Shown here one piece after another: positions 5,934 to 6,605 of a DNA stretch of 6,605 bases (positions within the stretch are counted from its first letter, which is position 1; the number at the start of each line of letters is the position of its first letter). Source of the DNA: Candidatus Woesearchaeota archaeon (lineage in GTDB: Archaea; Nanobdellota; Nanobdellia; UBA10117); NCBI GenBank assembly GCA_023245115.1, contig JAHFKX010000045.1, positions 1 to 6,605 of the forward strand, read 5' to 3'. The position numbers were made by a program, and so were the translations under genes. Below the pieces are notes generated by a model. It saw nothing but the letters and a program-made list of their open reading frames with translations. It had not been told where the DNA came from and searched no databases.

Positions 5934-6230
5934 TTATCCGAACAATGCACCGAGGCCTGCGGCAGCGTCTTCAGCTGATACCTTATTTTCCTCTTCTTTT
6001 TCTTCTTTCTTTTCTGGTTGTGCCGTTGCTCCAGCAGCAGGTGCAGCAGTAACTAACGACGCCTCTTTTATTACCTTGTCTATGTCAACGCCAGTCAGCG
6101 CAGCTACGGTAGCTTTTATTTTTGTTTCATCTGCGCGTACGCCGGCCGCGGACATGACTTTTTTTAGGGCATCTTCGGTTATTGCCTGTCCCGCCTTGTG
6201 CAGCAACATTGCGGCATATATTTGTTCCAT
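5934..6230 (-). CDS. rpl12: Ribosomal stalk protein aL12 (P1)
   Basis: aL12 dimers attach to the helical spine of P0 and form the mobile stalk that recruits and activates translation factor GTPases. The 98-residue product has the N-terminal helical dimerisation domain at residues 1-60 ([20 protein letters not shown], then [11 protein letters not shown]), an Ala/Pro then Lys/Glu-rich hinge at about 61-86, and the factor-binding peptide GLGALFG at the very end (92-98). Length and architecture are normal for archaea. The start codon is one base after the P0 stop (TAAaATG), so translation is probably coupled to P0. It carries the only GLGALFG peptide encoded in the window, because the neighbouring P0 lacks one. 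It is transcribed away from L10 and toward the coiled-coil gene. Confidence 0.97.
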   Translation of the reverse strand: MEQIYAAMLLHKAGQAITEDALKKVMSAAGVRADETKIKATVAALTGVDIDKVIKEASLVTAAPAAGATAQPEKKEEKEEENKVSAEDAAAGLGALFG

Positions 6231-6231
6231 T

Positions 6232-6605
6232 TTATTTTCCCGCTCCCTTTTGAGAGCTTAGAGTGTAAGCTTCCAAGGCCTTTGCATCCCGCTCTGCCTT
6301 GGCTAGCAGGTATTCTGTTACTTCCAGAGTCATGATTTCGCGTTCGACTCCGAGCTTGAGCGCATCAGTGTATGCCTGCCTGATTTGTGCGATGAACTTG
6401 TCAGTATCAATGTCTAAAATATCTGCCATGTACATGTCTTTGTCTTCCAGTGCAGATACAAGGCTGATGCCAATTTCCATTGGTGTGACACCGAGCTTGG
6501 CAAGCATGCTCGCGGCCTGCGGCGAAACTACGTCGCCTTTTTTACAAGCAGTGCGCGCTGCTGAATTTCAATCTTGCCGCCAACGACTTTTGCTTTTATT
6601 TTCAG
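6232..6605 (-). CDS. rplP0: Ribosomal protein P0 (uL10), C-terminal part, interrupted by a -1 frame change
   Basis: P0 anchors the stalk to 23S rRNA and holds aL12 dimers on its C-terminal helices. The gene enters from the right edge, so the rRNA-binding domain is not visible. Frame one runs 6605-6528, with [19 protein letters not shown] near its start, and hits a TAG at 6530-6528. The homologous continuation [20 protein letters not shown] is in the -1 frame and runs to the TAA at 6232. The join falls at an A6 run (6538-6543). Once joined, about 124 residues are visible: the end of insertion domain II, then two spine helices (about nt 6400-6250). The protein then stops at KGAGK, without the third helix, Ala/Lys/Glu hinge and GLGALFG expected in archaeal P0. 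The Met at 6507 is internal, not a start. The break may be a sequencing error, a mutation or recoding. Confidence 0.9.
6537..6543 (-). other. Slippery heptamer A AAA AAG at the P0 frame break
   Basis: In the upstream P0 frame the codons read GTA AAA AAG, giving a canonical X XXY YYZ heptamer. Slipping back one base gives AAA AAG then GGC GAC GTA, which restores the conserved KKGDVV segment. A 5-bp hairpin GGCGA/TCGCC overlaps the last G of the heptamer, closer than the 5-9 nt spacing usual for stimulators. The same A6 run is also a classic site for indel errors. Confidence 0.5.

Noticed and set aside
6232..6507. The 91-codon frame starting at Met 6507 as a complete short gene
   Set aside because: The conserved P0 sequence continues upstream of this Met in the same frame ([10 protein letters not shown]) and then in the other frame, so it is a fragment of P0.

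Overview
The window is archaeal chromosomal DNA, and every gene I recognise belongs to translation, secretion, transcription elongation or cell division. The evidence for archaea is an archaeal-type AlaRS with an N-terminal Cys cluster, Spt5, aL12/P1 and P0-type stalk proteins, a COG1340-type coiled-coil protein, TATA-box promoters and leaderless or short-leader starts. Reduced or altered domain architectures (AlaRS without C-Ala, short P0 tail, extended L11) together with FtsZ suggest a small-genome, DPANN-like lineage such as Micrarchaeota or Diapherotrites. That placement is a low-confidence inference.

Layout, plus strand: the 3' part of ftsZ (1-654), an oligo-T stop signal, then a TATA promoter driving secE (735-1028) and spt5 (1038-1526) as a tight pair. 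A gap of about 135 bp follows, holding two imperfect 40-bp tandem repeats with hairpins, then a second TATA promoter and the gene for ribosomal protein L11 (1663-2358), which carries a long Ala/Lys/Glu-rich tail.

Layout, minus strand, converging on L11: P0/L10 (6605-6232, running off the window and broken by a single-base frame change), L12/P1 (6230-5934), a coiled-coil protein of the COG1340 type (5888-5046), and alaS (4910-2406) with its own probable leaderless promoter. L11 and alaS converge across 47 bp. No tRNA, rRNA, CRISPR array or insertion sequence was seen.

The usual archaeal order ftsZ-secE-spt5-L11-L1-L10-L12 is split here: the L10-L12 block is on the opposite strand and L1 is not next to L11. 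L11, P0 and L12 together form the GTPase-associated stalk that recruits elongation factors. In this organism two of the three look altered: P0 lacks its third helix, hinge and factor-binding peptide, while L11 has gained a hinge-like tail. The most notable points are this stalk architecture, the P0 frame break lying exactly on an A AAA AAG slippery heptamer, the AlaRS without its C-terminal domain, and the covarying tandem hairpins before L11.
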